Shown here one piece after another: positions 1 to 9,225 of a DNA stretch of 64,000 bases. Made by a program: the position numbers and the translations under genes. Below the pieces are notes generated by a model. The model had not been told where the DNA came from and ran no database searches. It saw nothing but the letters and a program-made list of their open reading frames with translations. The DNA comes from Pseudoduganella albidiflava (lineage in GTDB: Bacteria; Pseudomonadota; Gammaproteobacteria; Burkholderiales; Burkholderiaceae_D), in assembly GCF_004322755.1 (NCBI RefSeq), contig NZ_CP036401.1:3906001-3970000 (forward strand), given 5' to 3'. Position 1 is the first letter of the stretch, and every line of letters begins with the position of its first letter.

Positions 1-753
1 GGCTTGCAGCGATATCGCTGCGTGCTGTGCCGGCGCAGCTTCAACGCCTTGACCGGCACACCCCTTGCCCGTCTGCGCCTGCGCGACAAATGGCTGCATT
101 ATCTTCAGTGCCTGATCGAGTCGATCCCCGTACGCTCGGCGGCTAGCCGCGTCGCGGTGGCCAAGTCGACCAGCTTTCGATGGCGCCACCGTTTCATCGC
201 CGCCTTGCTCCGGGCGCCCCGTCCGCAGCTATCAGGCATCGTCGAGGCCGATGAAACTTATTTGTTGGAATCACAAAAGGGCTCGCGCCACCTGGACCGT
301 CCGCCCCGCAAACGCGGCGGCAAGGCCAGCCGGCGCGGCATCAGCAGCGAGCTGGACTGCATCCTCGTGGCGCGTGACCGCAACCGGCAAACGTGTGACT
401 TCGTCACGGGCCGCGGCCCGGTCAGCGCCGGCCAGTTGATGAAGCACTTGAAGCCTGTGCTGGCGCCAGATGTGCTGCTCGTGACCGATGCCGCCAAGGC
501 CTACTGTGCTTTCGCGAAGCAGGCCGGCATCACGCACGAAGCGATCAATGTGCGTGCCGGCATTCGTGCGCGCGGCGCACTGCATATCCAGGGTGTCAAC
601 GGATGGCATAGCCGCTTCAAGACCTGGCTGCGGCGGTTCAACGGCGTGGCGAGCCGCTACCTGGCCAATTACACCGGCTGGCTGCGTGTGCTCGATGCCG
701 CCGAGCTGACGACACCGCGGCAATGGTTGCGCATTGCCGTGGCACCAGCTTAG
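1..753 (+). CDS. IS1595-family transposase, 5' end outside window
   Basis: The frame is open from the first base, so the start codon and the first zinc knuckle of the N-terminal ribbon lie upstream. The second knuckle (CVLC) is visible at the left edge. Counting from the TTG at base 4, the catalytic block ADETY has Asp near residue 83, TDAAKAY has Asp near 162, and Asn near 199 opens the block VNGWHSRFKTWLRRF. A third catalytic Asn fits the DDN-type active site known in IS1595/ISXO2 transposases. The gene ends at TAG 751-753. No terminal inverted repeat could be recognised in the 80 bases after the stop, so the right end of the element is not placed. The transposase looks intact in the part seen. 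Confidence 0.85.
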   Translation, partial: GLQRYRCVLCRRSFNALTGTPLARLRLRDKWLHYLQCLIESIPVRSAASRVAVAKSTSFRWRHRFIAALLRAPRPQLSGIVEADETYLLESQKGSRHLDRPPRKRGGKASRRGISSELDCILVARDRNRQTCDFVTGRGPVSAGQLMKHLKPVLAPDVLLVTDAAKAYCAFAKQAGITHEAINVRAGIRARGALHIQGVNGWHSRFKTWLRRFNGVASRYLANYTGWLRVLDAAELTTPRQWLRIAVAPA

Positions 754-827
754 GGTCGTCGGCTCATTGTCGCGCTCGGCATGCAAAAAAGTTCCGTGAC
801 CACCGGCAAGGCTATTCAACGCGAACA

Positions 828-845
828 GCGCCTTTATGAAGGCGC
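828..845 (-). terminator. Hairpin downstream of alpha/beta hydrolase gene
   Basis: A 7-bp perfect stem (GCGCCTT / AAGGCGC) with a 4-base loop lies 26 bases past the stop of the minus-strand hydrolase gene. It could be the transcript end between the convergent transposase and hydrolase genes. There is no T-run, so this is tentative. Confidence 0.35.
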
Positions 846-871
846 CTGGCGCTTCCGACCGGCTTGCTTTC

Positions 872-1819
872 CTATCGCGCCGCGGCAGCCCGGATGAACT
901 GCACCGTCAAGTCCGGCTGGGCAATGGGCAGCATGTGTCCGCCCTCGACCACTTCCAGCACCGCATGCGGCACCTTGCAGGCCAGCGCCTCGCCATGTTC
1001 ACGCCACGGCAGGATGCGGTCATCGCGCCCGAACAGCACCGCCACCGGCATGCGCAATTCGCCGTAGCGGCTGCTGTAGGCGGGCAATTGCCCGGCCAGC
1101 GCCTGCATGTCCTCCGCCGCCGCCAGGAACTGGCCCGGCCGCAGGCCCAGCAGGCCGCCGCCCCGTGTCGAGAAATCATGCGGCACCGGATCCGGACCGA
1201 ACAACTGTTCCAGCACCGCGCCGCCCCGCGCGATGGCGCCCGGCGTGGCCACCGTCCACGCGGCCAGCCGGCGCAGCAGCGGCGAACGCATGGCCAGCAC
1301 GCGAAACGCCGGCGGCGTGTCGTCGGGCAGGTGCGTGAGCGGCGCCAGCAGCGACAGGCCGGCCACCCGTTCCGGGTAATCCAGCGCCAGCGCCAGCGCC
1401 ACGGCACCGCCAAACGAGTGCCCGACGACGAGCGGATACTCCAGTTCCATCCGGTCGATCAGCTCGGCGAGCGCGGCGGCCTGTTCGCGCAGGCCGGCCG
1501 CGGTGCCGGGCCTTCTCCTCGAATAGCCGGAACCGGGCCGGTCGACCGTGATCACGCGGTGATGGTGCGACAGCTGCCGGGCCACTTCGTAGGTGAAGTG
1601 CGCCATGTGCCCGCCCAGCCCGTGGATCATCAGCAGTGCCGGCCCCTCGCCCTGTTCGCGCACGTGCAGCCGGGCGCCGGCCACGTCGATGAAGATGCCC
1701 TCCGGCGGGAGCGCCGCCTCGACCTTGCGCTCGACCTGCCGCGTGAACAGCGCCAGCCCGCCGGCCAGCGCGGGCACGGCAAGGCCGGCGGTGGCCACGA
1801 TCATCGCGAGCGAGGGCAT
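872..1819 (-). CDS. Alpha/beta-fold hydrolase, N-terminal membrane anchor
   Basis: A 315-residue alpha/beta hydrolase. The nucleophile elbow is GHSFGG with Ser135. The oxyanion HG pair is at 66-67 (MIHGLGG), the acid is an Asp in FGRDDRI near 266, and the base is His295 in GGHM. Residues 4-26 are hydrophobic and followed by basic residues (TRQVERK), which suggests an uncleaved membrane anchor or signal. The catalytic set is complete, so the protein should be an active esterase, lipase or C-C hydrolase, but the substrate cannot be read from the sequence. The gene stands alone, convergent with the transposase and separated from the chemoreceptor gene by about 385 bases. Confidence 0.85.
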   Translation of the reverse strand: MPSLAMIVATAGLAVPALAGGLALFTRQVERKVEAALPPEGIFIDVAGARLHVREQGEGPALLMIHGLGGHMAHFTYEVARQLSHHHRVITVDRPGSGYSRRRPGTAAGLREQAAALAELIDRMELEYPLVVGHSFGGAVALALALDYPERVAGLSLLAPLTHLPDDTPPAFRVLAMRSPLLRRLAAWTVATPGAIARGGAVLEQLFGPDPVPHDFSTRGGGLLGLRPGQFLAAAEDMQALAGQLPAYSSRYGELRMPVAVLFGRDDRILPWREHGEALACKVPHAVLEVVEGGHMLPIAQPDLTVQFIRAAAAR

Positions 1820-2204
1820 CAGCGCGGCACCTTGCCCGAGGCCAGGCCAGGTGCGCCGGCGGCGCCGGTCACCGCGGCGTCTTGTCCCGATACTTTCATG
1901 TGTAGTTTTCCAGTACGCCGCAGCGCAGTGCCGCCGCGGTGACGCTGGCAGGCTTTGATTTATTATCGATGGGTCAACTCCGATACTTTAGCTAATCGGA
2001 ATAATGAAAGCAAATGCGGAAAATGTCGCAGCAGCGGCGCGCTGCAGCGCAACATGAAAGTTCCCATGCACGTCGGATGCCGCCGCGTGGGAGCCTGACG
2101 GATGCTGGAAGACCGGAAGAGCCAGTCGGGGACCCGGGAGGGGTGGGAAGCGTAGAGGGGGAGGCCGGGGTTGCACGGCCCCCCGGCCAGGGAACAGGGA
2201 GGCG
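1820..2204. other. Intergenic region between hydrolase and chemoreceptor genes
   Basis: No convincing gene is seen here; the short reading frames are low-complexity shadows. The left part (about 1950-2015) is AT-richer than its surroundings and includes a TTTATTATCGAT stretch that could hold the hydrolase promoter. The right part holds a GC-rich hairpin listed separately. Confidence 0.5.
2163..2188 (-). terminator. GC-rich hairpin after chemoreceptor gene
   Basis: An 8-bp perfect stem (GGCCGGGG / CCCCGGCC) with a 10-base loop lies 17 bases past the stop of the minus-strand chemoreceptor gene. The position suits a transcript end, but there is no T-run after it. Confidence 0.4.
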
Positions 2205-3779
2205 CTACGCGCCGCGCAACTTGAACACGGCCACCGATTCGTCGAGCTGGCGCGCCTGGTGGCGCAGCGACTCGGCGGCGGCGGCGGCCTGTTCGACCAG
2301 TGCCGCGTTTTGCTGGGTGGTGCTGTCGATGTGGGCGATCGCCTCGTCCACCTGCTCGATGCCCTGCTGCTGCTCGCCGCTTGCCAGCGATATCTGCTGC
2401 ACCACGGCCGCTACCTGCTGCACGCTGTCCAGCACTTCGCGCATGGTGGAACCGGCGCGGTCGACCAGCGCCCGGCCCGCCGCCACTTCCGACACGGAGG
2501 CGGTGATGAGCTCGCGGATCTCCTTGGCGGCCACCGACGAGCGCTGTGCCAGACTGCGCACTTCGCTGGCGACGACCGCGAAGCCGCGGCCCTGCTCGCC
2601 CGCACGTGCCGCCTCCACCGCGGCATTGAGCGCCAGGATATTGGTCTGGAAGGCAATGCTGTCGATGACGCCGATGATGTCGGCGATCTGCGCCGACGTG
2701 CCATCGATCCTGCCCATCGTGCGCACCACTTCGGCCACCGTGGCGCTGCTGCGGGCGGACACGTCGGTGGCCTTGCCGGCCAGGCCGGCGGCCGCATCGG
2801 CATTGTCGCGATTTTGCCGCACGGTGCCGGTCAGTTCGCTCATCGACGCGGCGGTTTCCTCCAGCGCGCCGGCCTGCGCCTCGGTGCGGGCGGACAGGTC
2901 GGCATTGCCGGCGGCGATCTCGGCCGATGCCACGGCGATGGACTGGGTGCCGCTGCGCACCTGGGCCACGATGCGCGACAGGTTTCCGCTCATCGTGCCC
3001 AGCGCACGCAACAGGTCGCCGATTTCGTCGCCGCGGGTACTCTGCACGTCGGTGCGCAAGTCGCCGGCGGCCACGTCCCTGGCGATGCCGAGGGCGTGCG
3101 ACAGCGGCCTGGTAATGCCGCGCACCAGCATCAGCACAATCAGCGCGCCGATCGCCACGGTGGCCACCAGCAGCACCAGCAGCGTCGTCACGGAATTGCG
3201 GTACACCTCGTCATTGCGCGCCGCCACGGCCGCCACGCGGCTTGCCGCGTCCTTGCGGATCGTGTCGACGATGGCATCGATATGTTCGGTGGCACCGCGG
3301 TCCATGCCGCGTACCAGCGCATCGACCTGTTGCGCGCCGGCCGGATCGGCACCGTCGAAGCGGCCCAGCGCATCGAGGTATCGCTTGCCCAGTTCGCCAT
3401 GCAGCCGCAGGGCTTCATCGACCGCCGTGGTCTCCATCCCCAGCGTGCCGAGCGTGCCTTTCAGTTCTGTCAACTTGGCCGCGGTGGCGGCGCCACTGGC
3501 GGTGAAGGCGCGCGTGTACTTGTCCCGCTGGGCCGGATCGCGGCCGCGCAACAGGATGTTCTTCCATTCCTGCACCTGGATCTTGAAGTCGACCTGCGCC
3601 GAGCGGGCGCCATCGACCGCACGCATCAGGCCGCCGGCCTCGGCGAAACCGGCGGCATTCCGGGTGTTCATGTCGCCCAGGGCGCGCCAGCCGGTGAGCC
3701 CGACCGCAAGCAGGGTCAGCAGGAAGAAGACGGCAAGCAGGGCCAGGCGAACGCCTATTTTCAGGTCAGCGAATTTCAT
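2205..3779 (-). CDS. Methyl-accepting chemotaxis protein
   Basis: A 524-residue chemoreceptor that senses a periplasmic ligand and signals through CheW/CheA. The start chosen is the Met of MKFADLKIGVRLALL, which gives a normal TM1; the frame runs further upstream, but that stretch is unlike protein. In order: TM1 (about 11-32), a periplasmic four-helix-type ligand domain (about 33-185), TM2 (about 190-215), HAMP, then the methylation helices and the highly conserved hairpin tip (IAFQTNILALNAAVEAARAG) near 385-405. It ends in KLRGA and lacks the CheR/CheB-binding pentapeptide, so adaptation enzymes would have to be recruited by other receptors. The leader carries an 11-bp phased repeat, described separately. 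Confidence 0.95.
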   Translation of the reverse strand: MKFADLKIGVRLALLAVFFLLTLLAVGLTGWRALGDMNTRNAAGFAEAGGLMRAVDGARSAQVDFKIQVQEWKNILLRGRDPAQRDKYTRAFTASGAATAAKLTELKGTLGTLGMETTAVDEALRLHGELGKRYLDALGRFDGADPAGAQQVDALVRGMDRGATEHIDAIVDTIRKDAASRVAAVAARNDEVYRNSVTTLLVLLVATVAIGALIVLMLVRGITRPLSHALGIARDVAAGDLRTDVQSTRGDEIGDLLRALGTMSGNLSRIVAQVRSGTQSIAVASAEIAAGNADLSARTEAQAGALEETAASMSELTGTVRQNRDNADAAAGLAGKATDVSARSSATVAEVVRTMGRIDGTSAQIADIIGVIDSIAFQTNILALNAAVEAARAGEQGRGFAVVASEVRSLAQRSSVAAKEIRELITASVSEVAAGRALVDRAGSTMREVLDSVQQVAAVVQQISLASGEQQQGIEQVDEAIAHIDSTTQQNAALVEQAAAAAESLRHQARQLDESVAVFKLRGA

Positions 3780-3850
3780 GGTGTGGGAGCCAGGGAAGGA
3801 TAAGCGACCGGGGAAGTCGCAAGAAGCAGTCTCAAGAGGGAGTCTCAAGA

Positions 3851-3927
3851 ACGAGCGGGTTGACGAAGTGTCGACGAGCTGGTGACGAACTGTTGACGAA
3901 GTTTTGACGAAGTTTTGACGGGGGTTG
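3851..3927. repeat. 11-bp tandem array upstream of chemoreceptor gene
   Basis: Units beginning GACGA start at 3862, 3873, 3884, 3895, 3906 and 3917 (the last as GACGG), exactly 11 bases apart, with a weaker unit at 3851. The best unit is GACGAAGTTTT, found twice in tandem. The array lies 72-148 bases upstream of the chemoreceptor start and at the far side overlaps the probable promoter region of the divergent gene at 4050. Confidence 0.75.
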
Positions 3928-4049
3928 CGGCAGTTGTAAAAATGATGCCGCACGTCAACATCATAGCACACAAGCGGGTGATTTCCCAGCATGGGCGCGG
4001 TCGTGCATCGCATGCGTGGCAGCCCGTGTACACTGATGTTTTTCAGACC

Positions 4050-4547
4050 ATGTCACCGATGTCCATCTTTTCCAAAGCCGCGATCAAGCACGAGGCGGAC
4101 GTGGCCGCCGCCCAGCAGGCCGAGCAGGAACAGGCTGCGCGCCAGGCCCGGCTCGACTTTCGCGAACAATATCGCAACACGCTCGAGAACGTGATCCGCC
4201 CTCAGCTTGCCGCGATGCGCAAGCAGATGTACGAGCACGACTACGATGGCAAGATCGAGGAAGGTAACGACGGCTGGAACGATTTCGTGCGCCTCACCTT
4301 CGTGCCCGACAAGAACCGCCTGGCCGCGCACGCGGGGCGCGATGCCTGCACGCTGACCTTCACCGCGCTGGAAAGCACCTGCCTGCTGGAATGGGAAAGT
4401 GCCTTCGACCGGCACGCCCGCGATGGCTCCGGCAAGGAAGGCGGCACGATTCCCTGCGCCCAGCTGACCGCCGAGCGCCTGGAGCAGATGCTGGCCACGT
4501 TCTTCGACAAGGCCTTCGAGGCACGGCGGCTGCGCCGCCTGAGCTGA
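4050..4547 (+). CDS. Uncharacterised soluble protein
   Basis: A 165-residue protein of no family I recognise. The Met at 4050 (MSPMSIFSKAAIKHEADV) is preferred because the upstream extension of the frame overlaps the 11-bp repeats; the Met at 4059 is an equal candidate. It starts with an Ala/Glu/Gln-rich helix (about 12-40), followed by a compact mixed region with several Trp and Cys residues. There is no signal peptide or membrane segment, so it is probably cytoplasmic. It is divergent from the chemoreceptor gene and convergent with the molybdopterin oxidoreductase gene. Confidence 0.65.
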   Translation: MSPMSIFSKAAIKHEADVAAAQQAEQEQAARQARLDFREQYRNTLENVIRPQLAAMRKQMYEHDYDGKIEEGNDGWNDFVRLTFVPDKNRLAAHAGRDACTLTFTALESTCLLEWESAFDRHARDGSGKEGGTIPCAQLTAERLEQMLATFFDKAFEARRLRRLS

Positions 4548-4574
4548 CCTGGCCTTCTGCCGCCTGGTCAGGCC

Positions 4575-4631
4575 CGCCCTGCCCTGCCCTGCCTCGTCTT
4601 TTCTTTTCCTGTCCTGTCCTGTCCTGTCCTG
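4575..4631. repeat. Pentanucleotide repeats (CCCTG then TCCTG)
   Basis: GCCCT/CCCTG repeats (about 4575-4591) are followed by five tandem copies of TCCTG at 4607-4631. They lie in the 110-base gap between two convergent genes. No protein is affected, so the tract is unlikely to be a phase-variation switch. Confidence 0.8.
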
Positions 4632-4656
4632 CCCCGTCTTTACCCGTCTTTCGTGG

Positions 4657-7080
4657 CTAACCCTGGCTTGCCTGGACCGCCACGCCGGCCCGCTCCAGCA
4701 GCACGGGAATCTGCTTGAACGCAGGCGTGTTGGCGCCGCGCGCAACCAGCGCCGGCGACAGCAGCGGCGTCAATTCCGGGAAATAGCCGAACACATCGTC
4801 GCCCGCCTGGCCGGCGGCCACCAGCCGGATGCCATCCACGTGGCGCTCGATACCGTCCGGCGACGCGGCGCGGACCCGCACCATGTCGCCATCGGCGAAG
4901 CCCAGCCTGGCCAGCGTGCCGTTCCCGACGAACAGAAGGTGCCGCGTACCGTGCACGCCTCGATAGCGGTCCACCTCCCCTTTCGGGTCGCGGTAGACGG
5001 TCGTGTTGTACTGCCGGTGCGCGCGGATCGTGGCCAGGCACAGCACCCGGTCGCCGTATTGCGCCCGGGCGCGCGCCATGGCCGTGTCGCGCGGCAGCGC
5101 ATGCGCGACGAAGCGGGCCTTGTGCACGGCCGTGTGCCATTCGCGCCGCCCCGCGCTGTTGGGCAGGTGGAAGCCCTTGTCGTGGCGGATACGCTCGTTA
5201 TAGCCGGCGAAGCCGTCGACGGCGCCGTCGGCCACGCGCTCGATCAGCGTGCGCGTGGCATCGTAATCGGTGCCGATGGTGTCCCAGTCGATCGGCGAGT
5301 CCGTCAACGCATGCCGTGCCAGCTGGCTGACGATGTAGGGCTCGGAGCGCAGCAGTTCGCCGGCCGGGCGGTTGGTGCCCATCGAAGCGTGCACCATCGA
5401 CGCGGTATCCTCGACGCTGACGAACTGCGGGCCGGACGGTTGAACGTCGAGCTCGGTACGGCCCAGGCACGGCAACAGCAGCCCGGTGCGGCCCGGATAC
5501 AGGTGCGTGCGGTTCAGCTTGGTGGCGATGTGGACCGTGAGCCGGGTGCGCGACAGCGCGTCCAGCACGCGCGGCGTGTCCGGCGCGGCGACGGCGAAAT
5601 TGCCGCCCAGCGCCACGAAGGCTTGCACGCTGCCGTCCAGCAGGCCGTCGATCGTGCCGATCGCATCGCGCCCGGGCGCCGCCGGCGGCGTGAAGCCGAA
5701 CACCCGCTGCAGCCCGGCCAGCCAGGCCGGCTTGGGTCGGCTGGTGATCCCCACCGTGCGGTCGCCCTGCACGTTGGAATGGCCCCGCACCGGCATCAGG
5801 CCGGCGCCCGGCTTGCCGACATTGCCGCGCAACAGCATCAGGTTGACCAGGGTCTGGATCGTTTCGATGGCGAATTCGTTCTGCGTCAGCCCCATGCACC
5901 AGGCGGCGATGGTGGCCGGCGAGGCGATATAGAATCCGGCCGCCTCTTCCATCTGCGCGCGGGTCAGCCCGCTGGCATCCTCGATGTCCGGCCAGGGTTG
6001 GCCGCTGACCAGGTCGCGGAACGCGGCGAAGCCGTCGGTGTGCGCGTCGATGAATTCCCGGTCGACGCCGCCGCGTTCCACCACCGCCTTGGCGATGCCG
6101 GTAATGGCGGCCAGGTCGCCGCCGATACGCACGCGGTAATAGGCGTCGGCCAGTTGCGTGCCCGTGCCGCCCAGCAGTTCGCCGGGCGATTGCGGGTCGG
6201 CGAACGCTTCCAGCCCGCGCTCGCGCAGCGGGTTGAAGACGATGATGCGGCAACCGCGTTTCTTCGCCTCGCGCAGGTCGGCCAGCATGCGCGGGTGGTT
6301 CGAGCCGGGGTTGTGGCCGAAGCTCATGATCAGCTGCGCGTGGGCGAAATCGGCGCGCGTGACGGTGGACTTGCCGACGCCGATCGATGCGGTCAGCGCC
6401 TGGCCGGACGATTCGTGGCACAGGTTCGACGAATCCGGCAGGTTGTTGGTGCCGAAGGCGCGCGCGAACAGCTGGTATGCGAAGGCCGCCTCGTTGCTGC
6501 TGCGGCCGGACGTATAGAACGCGGCCCGGTCCGGATCGCCCAGCACGCGCAGTTCCGCGCCGGCCAGCGCGAACGCGGCATCCCAGCCGATCTCGCGGTA
6601 GGTGTCGCTGGCGGCGTCGTACAGCAGCGGCGCGGTCAGGCGTCCCGCCGCTTCCAGTTCGACGTGCTCCAGCGTGCGCAGCGCGGTGACCGTGTTAGCC
6701 GCGAAGAAGGAGGGGGTGGCCCGCGCCTTGCCGGATTCATGGGCAATCGCCCAGGCGCCCTGCTCGCAGAAGTCGACCGACTTGCTGTCCGGCGAGTCGG
6801 GATAGGCGCAGCCGGGACAGTCGACGCCGCGCGGCTGGTTCAGCCGGGGCAGCGTGGCCAGCGCCTGGGCGCCGGGATTGCCGATCAGCGCCTTGGCCGT
6901 GCCGTGCAGCGAGCCGAAGCCGCCTGCCGGCTTGTTGTATGGCTCGATGCGCTGTTGCGTGATCCTTTGCGCGATCCTTTGCGCAATCCTGTATGGCTTG
7001 TCCTGGTGTGGCTCGATATTGCCGGGCTTGTTGTCGTCCGGCCTGCTCACCTGGGGAACGATGGGGATGAACTTGGTCAT
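4657..7080 (-). CDS. FdhF/YdeP-family molybdopterin oxidoreductase
   Basis: An 807-residue cytoplasmic molybdopterin enzyme of the YdeP-type oxidoreductase alpha-subunit family (formate-dehydrogenase-like). Near residues 89-110 a DCPGC pair followed by FCEQGAW supplies the family's N-terminal cysteine motif. SNLCHESSG is the position of the Mo-ligand Cys, and the cofactor-binding blocks GHNPGSNHPRM, NPLRERG and RGHSNVQGDRT follow. The first 50 residues are poorly conserved and contain the in-frame repeat IAQRIAQRIT, encoded by a 12-bp tandem repeat at 6961-6984. No fdhD or electron-transfer partner is in the window. It lies 16 bases after the AI-2E-family permease gene on the same strand. The physiological substrate is unknown; in E. 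coli the homologue is linked to acid resistance. Confidence 0.9.
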   Translation of the reverse strand: MTKFIPIVPQVSRPDDNKPGNIEPHQDKPYRIAQRIAQRITQQRIEPYNKPAGGFGSLHGTAKALIGNPGAQALATLPRLNQPRGVDCPGCAYPDSPDSKSVDFCEQGAWAIAHESGKARATPSFFAANTVTALRTLEHVELEAAGRLTAPLLYDAASDTYREIGWDAAFALAGAELRVLGDPDRAAFYTSGRSSNEAAFAYQLFARAFGTNNLPDSSNLCHESSGQALTASIGVGKSTVTRADFAHAQLIMSFGHNPGSNHPRMLADLREAKKRGCRIIVFNPLRERGLEAFADPQSPGELLGGTGTQLADAYYRVRIGGDLAAITGIAKAVVERGGVDREFIDAHTDGFAAFRDLVSGQPWPDIEDASGLTRAQMEEAAGFYIASPATIAAWCMGLTQNEFAIETIQTLVNLMLLRGNVGKPGAGLMPVRGHSNVQGDRTVGITSRPKPAWLAGLQRVFGFTPPAAPGRDAIGTIDGLLDGSVQAFVALGGNFAVAAPDTPRVLDALSRTRLTVHIATKLNRTHLYPGRTGLLLPCLGRTELDVQPSGPQFVSVEDTASMVHASMGTNRPAGELLRSEPYIVSQLARHALTDSPIDWDTIGTDYDATRTLIERVADGAVDGFAGYNERIRHDKGFHLPNSAGRREWHTAVHKARFVAHALPRDTAMARARAQYGDRVLCLATIRAHRQYNTTVYRDPKGEVDRYRGVHGTRHLLFVGNGTLARLGFADGDMVRVRAASPDGIERHVDGIRLVAAGQAGDDVFGYFPELTPLLSPALVARGANTPAFKQIPVLLERAGVAVQASQG

Positions 7081-7096
7081 CCCGCTATTGTAGCGT

Positions 7097-8113
7097 TCAG
7101 ATCAGCTCGCGTGCCCGCAGCTCATCCTTGACGTACGCATAGAACACTGGCGCGGCGATCACGCCCGGCACGCCGAACACGGCTTCGGCGAACAGCATCG
7201 CGGCCAGCAACTCCCAGGCCCGCGCGTTGATGTGCGAACCGATGATGCGCGCGTTCAGGAAATATTCCAGCTTGTGCACCACCACCATGAACGCCAGCCC
7301 GGCAATGGCCACGTGCAGCGAATGCGACAGGCTGACCACGACCAGCACCGTGTTCGAGATCAGGTTGCCGATCACGGGCAGCAGGCCGGCCAGGAACGTG
7401 ATCGCCACCACCGTCTTCGACAGCGGCAGGTGCACGCCGGCCATCGGCAGCACGATGAACACGAAGATCGCCGTGATGATGGTGTTGATCCCGGAGATCC
7501 ATACCTGTGCGAAGACGATGTTGCGGAACGCATGCGACAGGAAACGGGCACGCTGCAGCAGCGCTTCGGCGAACGGCCGGTGCGGCGCGCCATCCTCGTT
7601 CGCATCGTGCAGCGATGCCATCAGGCCGATCACCATGCCGAGCAGGATGCGCGTCAGCGTCTTGCCCACTTCCGCGCCGGCCGCCTGCGCCGCGCCGGCA
7701 TGCTCGCGCAGCCAGGCGGTGACCGCCTCGCGCCAGGAATAGGCATCGACCGGCAGGTGTTCGCTGATCCACGGCGGGATCTGGTCGCGCGACGCATCGA
7801 TGATGTCGGCCAGGCGCACGAAAAGGTGCGTGATGCTGTGCGAATCGAGGCGCAGCAGCACCACCAGGCCCCAGGTGGCCAGCCCGAGCAGGCCGACGAT
7901 CAGCGCGCCGATGACGGCCGCGGCCACCATCCGCGCCCGGACGTCGCTGATGCGCCGGCCCAGCGCGGGCGCGATCGCATGGATCAGCGAGAACATCAGC
8001 AAGCCGGCGAATAGTGCGCCCAGCAAGCCGTTCTTCAGCACGAGCAGCAGCAACAGGGCGATGAGCAGGTAGGAAGCGATGACGCTGTAGCGGGTCTGGA
8101 GGTTGGGCGGCAT
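7097..8113 (-). CDS. AI-2E family transporter
   Basis: A 338-residue inner-membrane protein of the AI-2E exporter/permease family (PF01594 type). The start MPPNLQTRYSVIASY was chosen because the upstream frame overlaps the RNase Z gene. Hydrophobic segments follow in the family pattern: two near the N-terminus (about 11-45), one near 60-80, a soluble region, then several C-terminal helices ending in the conserved FGVPGVIAAPVFYAYVKDE block. Members have been linked to efflux of AI-2, small metabolites or Na+/H+ exchange; the substrate cannot be read here. It lies 25 bases after the RNase Z gene and is probably cotranscribed with it. Confidence 0.88.
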   Translation of the reverse strand: MPPNLQTRYSVIASYLLIALLLLLVLKNGLLGALFAGLLMFSLIHAIAPALGRRISDVRARMVAAAVIGALIVGLLGLATWGLVVLLRLDSHSITHLFVRLADIIDASRDQIPPWISEHLPVDAYSWREAVTAWLREHAGAAQAAGAEVGKTLTRILLGMVIGLMASLHDANEDGAPHRPFAEALLQRARFLSHAFRNIVFAQVWISGINTIITAIFVFIVLPMAGVHLPLSKTVVAITFLAGLLPVIGNLISNTVLVVVSLSHSLHVAIAGLAFMVVVHKLEYFLNARIIGSHINARAWELLAAMLFAEAVFGVPGVIAAPVFYAYVKDELRARELI

Positions 8114-8138
8114 GGTGGCGTGGGCGGTTGAGCCGGCA

Positions 8139-9131
8139 TTATGCACCAGCGCCAGGCACTTCCGACAACATTCCTTGCTTGTCCAGCGCGAGGCGGGCCA
8201 GGTCGCGCGCCATGAACAGGTGTCCCGCATACTCGGCGCGGGCCTCGGCCTCCACGTCGGCCAGCGCCAGCGCACCGGGGCGCACGCTTTCCGGGTCCTG
8301 GTAGCGGGGGCTGAAATGGGTCAGCACCAGGTTCGGAATGGCCGCCTCGCGGGCAAACCGCGCCACCATCCGCGCCGAACTGTGCTGCGGGCCGGGCCCC
8401 ACCTTATCCAGGATGGCCTGGGTGTACGTGGCTTCATGCACCAGCACATCGGCATCGCGCACGGCATCGGCCAGCAGGCCGGGCGTGTCGTTGTCGCCGG
8501 CGATCACGATGCGGCGCGGGCGGCGCGGCGGCTGCAGCACATCCGCCGAGCGCACCCGCCGGCCATCCGGCAGCGTCACGTCGTCCCCGGCCTGCAGCAC
8601 GCCCCACAGCGGCCCACGCGGCACGCCGGCCGCCGCCAGCCTTGCGGCATCGAGCCGGCGTTCGACGGTTTTTTCTGTGAAACCATAGGCATACGACGGG
8701 ATACGGTGCGACAGCGCGGCGGTATCGACGGCCAGGTCGGACAGCAGGCCGGCATCCAGCAGGCCGCCGGCCGCGCCGGCCACGTCGATGAACTCGACCG
8801 GATACGGCAGCTGCAGGGCGGTGGTCTCCATCACGCCGCGCACGTAGCGCTCCAGCGGCGCCGGGCCCACGATCGCCAGCGGCGCCGTGCGGTTCAGCAG
8901 GCCGGCGCTGGCCAGCAGCCCCGGCAAGCCATAGCAATGGTCGCCGTGCAGGTGCGTGATGAAGATCGCTCGCAAGTCGTGCGGCGACAGCGGCGTGCGC
9001 AGGATGCGGTGCTGCGTGCCTTCCCCGCAATCGACCAGCACCCAGCCGCCCGCCGTGCGCAGCGCCACGCCGGCCACGTTGCGCGTCCTGGTGGGAGTGC
9101 CCGATGAGGTGCCGAGAAATTGCAGTTCCAT
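8139..9131 (-). CDS. rnz: Ribonuclease Z (tRNA 3' processing)
   Basis: A 330-residue metallo-beta-lactamase-fold endonuclease that removes the 3' trailer of tRNA precursors. The start at MELQFLGTSSGTPTRTRN matches the family N-terminus; the longer frame adds unrelated residues. The metal site HLHGDH follows the family pattern, with His60, His62, Asp64 and His65. Further ligands are in GDNDTP and HEATYT, and HFSPRY near the C-terminus is typical. It lies 143 bases after the OmpA-like gene, with an inverted repeat between them. A tiny GATGGCC tandem just upstream of the start (about 9148-9170) has no clear role. Confidence 0.95.
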   Translation of the reverse strand: MELQFLGTSSGTPTRTRNVAGVALRTAGGWVLVDCGEGTQHRILRTPLSPHDLRAIFITHLHGDHCYGLPGLLASAGLLNRTAPLAIVGPAPLERYVRGVMETTALQLPYPVEFIDVAGAAGGLLDAGLLSDLAVDTAALSHRIPSYAYGFTEKTVERRLDAARLAAAGVPRGPLWGVLQAGDDVTLPDGRRVRSADVLQPPRRPRRIVIAGDNDTPGLLADAVRDADVLVHEATYTQAILDKVGPGPQHSSARMVARFAREAAIPNLVLTHFSPRYQDPESVRPGALALADVEAEARAEYAGHLFMARDLARLALDKQGMLSEVPGAGA

Positions 9132-9225
9132 GGAATGCCTGGGTCGCCGATGGCCGATGGCCGATGGCCGATTATCGGCGATTCCCGGCAGGCGCGGCGT
9201 TTGAACCGCCCCCGCTACTGCCGCC

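Noticed and set aside
4607-4631. TCCTG tandem repeat as a phase-variation switch
   Set aside because: It lies between convergent stop codons and cannot change a promoter start or reading frame of either gene as annotated.
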